From Verrucomicrobiota bacterium (lineage in GTDB: Bacteria; Verrucomicrobiota; Verrucomicrobiia; Opitutales; UBA953): a stretch of DNA of 64,000 bases. Below, piece after piece: positions 62,028 to 64,000 of the stretch. Numbering within the stretch: position 1 is the stretch's first letter; each line of letters opens with the position of its first letter. The position numbers and the translations under genes are program-made. The notes below the pieces were generated by a model. It worked only from the letters and a program-made list of their open reading frames with translations. It had not been told where the DNA came from and made no database searches. The stretch is taken from the NCBI GenBank assembly GCA_003569205.1, contig BGOK01000006.1, forward strand, positions 1-64,000, given 5' to 3'.

Positions 62028-63302
62028 ATGCGACGTCTTACCCTGGCCTTCTGCGGTTGTGGATCCCGCGCTCGGACCTACGCAGGGATCGCCGCTGAGA
62101 TGCCTGACCGCTTTGCGCTCGTGGCTGGGGCCGACCCGGTCGAAGGACGCGTCGAGTTCATCCGGGGCAAGTCTGACCGTCCGTCGGACTTCCAGGGCTT
62201 CGCTTCAGCCGAGGCCATGTTCGCGGCCGGCAAGCCAGCGGATGTCGTTATCATCGGCACCCAAGATGCCCAGCACCGCGACCACGCCATCCGCGCCATG
62301 GAGCTCGGTTGCGACCTACTCCTGGAGAAGCCCATCGCCAACCGGCTCGAAGACGTCCTCGCCGTCCAGGCCGCCGCCCGGCGCCTCGGGCGTCGCGTCG
62401 TCGTCTGCCACGTCCTCCGCTACACGCCTTTCTACGCCCAAGTCGAAAGCCTCCTCCGTAGCGGGGTCGTCGGTGAAATCGTGACTGCCAACTTCATCGA
62501 AGGCGTTCAACCCTGGCATCAAGCGCACTCCTTCGTCCGCGGACATTGGGCCAACGAAAGCAAGTCCTCGCCGATGATCTTAGCGAAGAGCTGCCACGAC
62601 ATGGATCTCTTGGCCTGGCTCATCAATCGGCCCTGTTTAGCAGTTTCCTCGCATGGCGCACTGACGCAATTCACCGCGGCCCACGCCCCGGCGGGCGCAC
62701 CCGCGCGTTGCACCGACGGATGTCCCGTGGCCAGCCAGTGCCCTTACGATGCGCACCGCTACGCCCAACCCGAAGGCCGCCGCTGGCTGGGTATGGTCTA
62801 TGATCGCGCAAAGGAAGCCACGGACGAAGAAATCTTCACGTGGCTTCGCACGAGCCCCTGGGGACGCTGCGCCTTCCGCTGCGATAACGATGTCGTCGAC
62901 CATCAGGTGCTGGCGCTAAAATTTACGGGCGAGGTGACCGCGACCTTCACGATGACCGCGTTCGACGACGGCCGGCAGCTGGAGATTTTTGGGACTAAAG
63001 GCGTCCTGCGCGGTGGCGCCTTCGTCAAAAAGCACTTGGGCTGTGACTTGGTCTTCACGCCACACGGCTGGAATCAAACCGCAGAGAAAATCACCGTGGA
63101 GACGCCCACGGGCGGGTATGCCGGCCACGGCGGTGGCGACGCGGGGCTAATGGCCACACTCCACGCCGAGCTGACGGGAGCCGATGCCTCCGCGCTACGC
63201 ACCTCGCTAGAGGTTTCGATTCAAAGCCACCGCATGGCCTTTGCGGCGGAAACTTCCCGCAAAGAAGGCCGCACCGTGGTCATTGAGACCTCGGCCGGCT
63301 AA
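62028..63302 (+). CDS. Gfo/Idh/MocA family oxidoreductase with Cys cluster
   Basis: 424 aa from the ATG at 62028 (MRRLTLAFCGCGSR). Rossmann GCGSRARTYAGIAAEMPDRF, IIGTQDAQHRDHAIRAMELG, EKPIANRLEDVLAVQAAA (catalytic EKP) and a C-terminal sugar domain with KSCHDMDLLAWLI (His-x3-Asp-like). A cysteine-rich segment ARCTDGCPVASQCPYDAHRY, typical of one Gfo/Idh subgroup, may bind metal or form a cluster. The start is preceded by a short hairpin in the leader. Divergent from the regulator. Substrate unknown; acts on a cyclic sugar or inositol. Confidence 0.85.
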   Translation: MRRLTLAFCGCGSRARTYAGIAAEMPDRFALVAGADPVEGRVEFIRGKSDRPSDFQGFASAEAMFAAGKPADVVIIGTQDAQHRDHAIRAMELGCDLLLEKPIANRLEDVLAVQAAARRLGRRVVVCHVLRYTPFYAQVESLLRSGVVGEIVTANFIEGVQPWHQAHSFVRGHWANESKSSPMILAKSCHDMDLLAWLINRPCLAVSSHGALTQFTAAHAPAGAPARCTDGCPVASQCPYDAHRYAQPEGRRWLGMVYDRAKEATDEEIFTWLRTSPWGRCAFRCDNDVVDHQVLALKFTGEVTATFTMTAFDDGRQLEIFGTKGVLRGGAFVKKHLGCDLVFTPHGWNQTAEKITVETPTGGYAGHGGGDAGLMATLHAELTGADASALRTSLEVSIQSHRMAFAAETSRKEGRTVVIETSAG

Positions 63303-63314
63303 AGACTTCCACCT

Positions 63315-63392
63315 TGGCGCCCCCTTGGGGATTCGAACCCCAGTTACCTCAATGAAAACGAGGTGTCCTGGACCGGGCTAGACGAAGGGGGC
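63315..63392 (-). tRNA. tRNA-Glu (anticodon TTC)
   Basis: Cloverleaf folds cleanly on the minus strand. The acceptor stem GCCCCCT pairs with AGGGGGC. The anticodon stem CCTCG/TGAGG closes a 7-base loop TTTTCAT with anticodon TTC. The T-arm is CTGGGGTTCGAATCCCCA, and a 3' CCA is encoded (63315-63317). The discriminator is G. Confidence 0.97.
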
Positions 63393-63453
63393 TTCCGGTG
63401 GAGAGACGGAACTTACGGACCGGCTCCCCTTGGTCAAGTTTTTAGGCGAGGGC

Positions 63454-63485
63454 ACAAAAAAGGGGTGCGCCGAACGACGCACCCC
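63454..63485 (-). terminator. Rho-independent terminator after the autotransporter gene
   Basis: On the minus strand GGGGTGCG pairs with CGCACCCC around an 8-base loop (63462-63485), followed by T6 and then GTGCC. It lies about 28 bases after the stop of the barrel gene. Confidence 0.85.
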
Positions 63486-63512
63486 AAATTTCTTAGGTTT
63501 TAGGCCGATTTC

Positions 63513-64000
63513 TTAGAAGCGCTTACGGTAGCCCGCATTCACGCCGATCGAGTTCCCGTTACCCTGTTCGTAGGACAAACCAACCGAGAAGGTGGAATTC
63601 TCATCCGGTCCGAAGTTCAGGGACGGGTTAACGTAGAACCCCGAACCGGCGCTCACGCGCAAGCTGGAGGTGTAAGTCGTGTTGATACCCGTGGCGTTCG
63701 TGGACGTGAAGTCCCCAAACTCACCCGAGAACTGTTTCACGTAGCCCACGTCCATGGATAGACGGTAGCGCCAATCGCCACGGCCTTCTTCCCACACGTG
63801 GTGGAAGCCAGTGCCCACGCGCACCGAGGACTGCGAAACCGACCCAGAGGTGACCGCCATTGCGTCGGCCTGGCCAGATTCGTCCATGCTCGATAACTTG
63901 GTCGAAGCATACTGCACACCGATGAAGGGCGTGATAAAGCTGTCGGCCGACTTCAGCGCGATGACGGTCCCGAGGCGACCCCAGACGCCATAGGTCAAAG
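63513..64000 (-). CDS. Autotransporter beta-barrel domain (C-terminal part)
   Basis: The C-terminal 160 or so residues of an outer-membrane barrel, with alternating hydrophobic and polar strands (for example GDWRYRLSMDVGYVKQF, SSLRVSAGSGFYVNPSLNF, TFSVGLSYEQGNG) and a terminal SIGVNAGYRKRF ending in Phe, the BAM insertion signal. The reading is open to the right edge, so the passenger and signal peptide are outside the window. A strong terminator follows. Autotransporters of this kind with adhesin or protease passengers are common in Gram-negative envelopes; the passenger is unknown. Confidence 0.85.
   Translation of the reverse strand, partial: LTYGVWGRLGTVIALKSADSFITPFIGVQYASTKLSSMDESGQADAMAVTSGSVSQSSVRVGTGFHHVWEEGRGDWRYRLSMDVGYVKQFSGEFGDFTSTNATGINTTYTSSLRVSAGSGFYVNPSLNFGPDENSTFSVGLSYEQGNGNSIGVNAGYRKRF

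Noticed and set aside
1-64000. CRISPR arrays, prophage, restriction or toxin systems
   Set aside because: No regularly spaced repeats, cas, integrase, phage or toxin-antitoxin gene families were recognised in the window.

Overview
The window (about 64 kb, GC-rich) looks like a chromosomal segment of a Gram-negative bacterium, most likely a member of the Verrucomicrobiota (Opitutae-like). The hints are family content only: DUF4838 and GH128 secreted proteins, several Gfo/Idh/MocA oxidoreductases, a GbsR/MarR-type regulator, a bi-domain (alcohol-dehydrogenase plus Gfo/Idh) oxidoreductase next to a heparinase, an exosortase-associated EpsI protein and an autotransporter barrel. The phylum call is inference; a 16S or ribosomal-protein search outside the window would settle it.

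Layout. (1) 1-11,700 is housekeeping: a PatB/MalY C-S lyase (cut by the left edge), comF, an RluA-type pseudouridine synthase, folC, accD, an M20 peptidase, tyrS and dnaE. An unusual 400-base intergenic region full of nested inverted repeats and two G-quadruplex motifs lies between the peptidase and tyrS. (2) 11,700-29,700 is a mosaic of glycan genes on both strands: FkbM-like and other methyltransferases, a GT10 fucosyltransferase, several GT2/GT4 glycosyltransferases (two are tandem paralogues), the CDP-dideoxyhexose cassette rfbF-rfbG-rfbH plus a reductase, two secreted glycan-active proteins and a PglC-like initiating phospho-sugar transferase. (3) 29,900-61,130 is a long, tightly packed minus-strand exopolysaccharide/O-glycan locus, with many ATGA-type 4-base overlaps. 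It is interrupted only by a plus-strand four-helix-bundle (S23/IVP-type) gene bracketed by inverted hairpin-cored repeats. (4) 61,357-64,000 holds a GbsR-type regulator with a near-palindrome upstream, a Gfo/Idh oxidoreductase, tRNA-Glu(TTC) and the C-terminal barrel of an autotransporter.

How the genes work together. The locus encodes nucleotide-sugar branches for GDP-L-fucose (gmd, fcl), CMP-Kdo (kdsD, kdsB), UDP-ManNAcA (wecB, wecC), UDP-glucuronate to UDP-xylose (ugd, uxs), CDP-4-keto-3,6-dideoxyhexose (rfbFGH) and probably a 4-amino-sugar (DegT aminotransferase, NeuD/PglD acyltransferase). It also has about ten glycosyltransferases, a PglC-like initiator, a Wzx flippase and two Wzy/WaaL-like membrane proteins. 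An AsnB-like amidotransferase could amidate a uronic acid. Two acyl-carrier-protein modules (ligase-SDR-ACP and KASIII-ACP-NeuD) suggest that an acyl group is built on a carrier and attached to the glycan; this is the most interesting functional hypothesis.

Quality note. Six genes (patB, comF, rluA, DUF4838, asnB, a wzy/waaL gene) are broken by single-base length changes in or next to short homopolymers, while all catalytic motifs on both sides remain intact. This pattern fits assembly or sequencing indels better than six independent gene deaths; all six are listed over their full reconstructed span.
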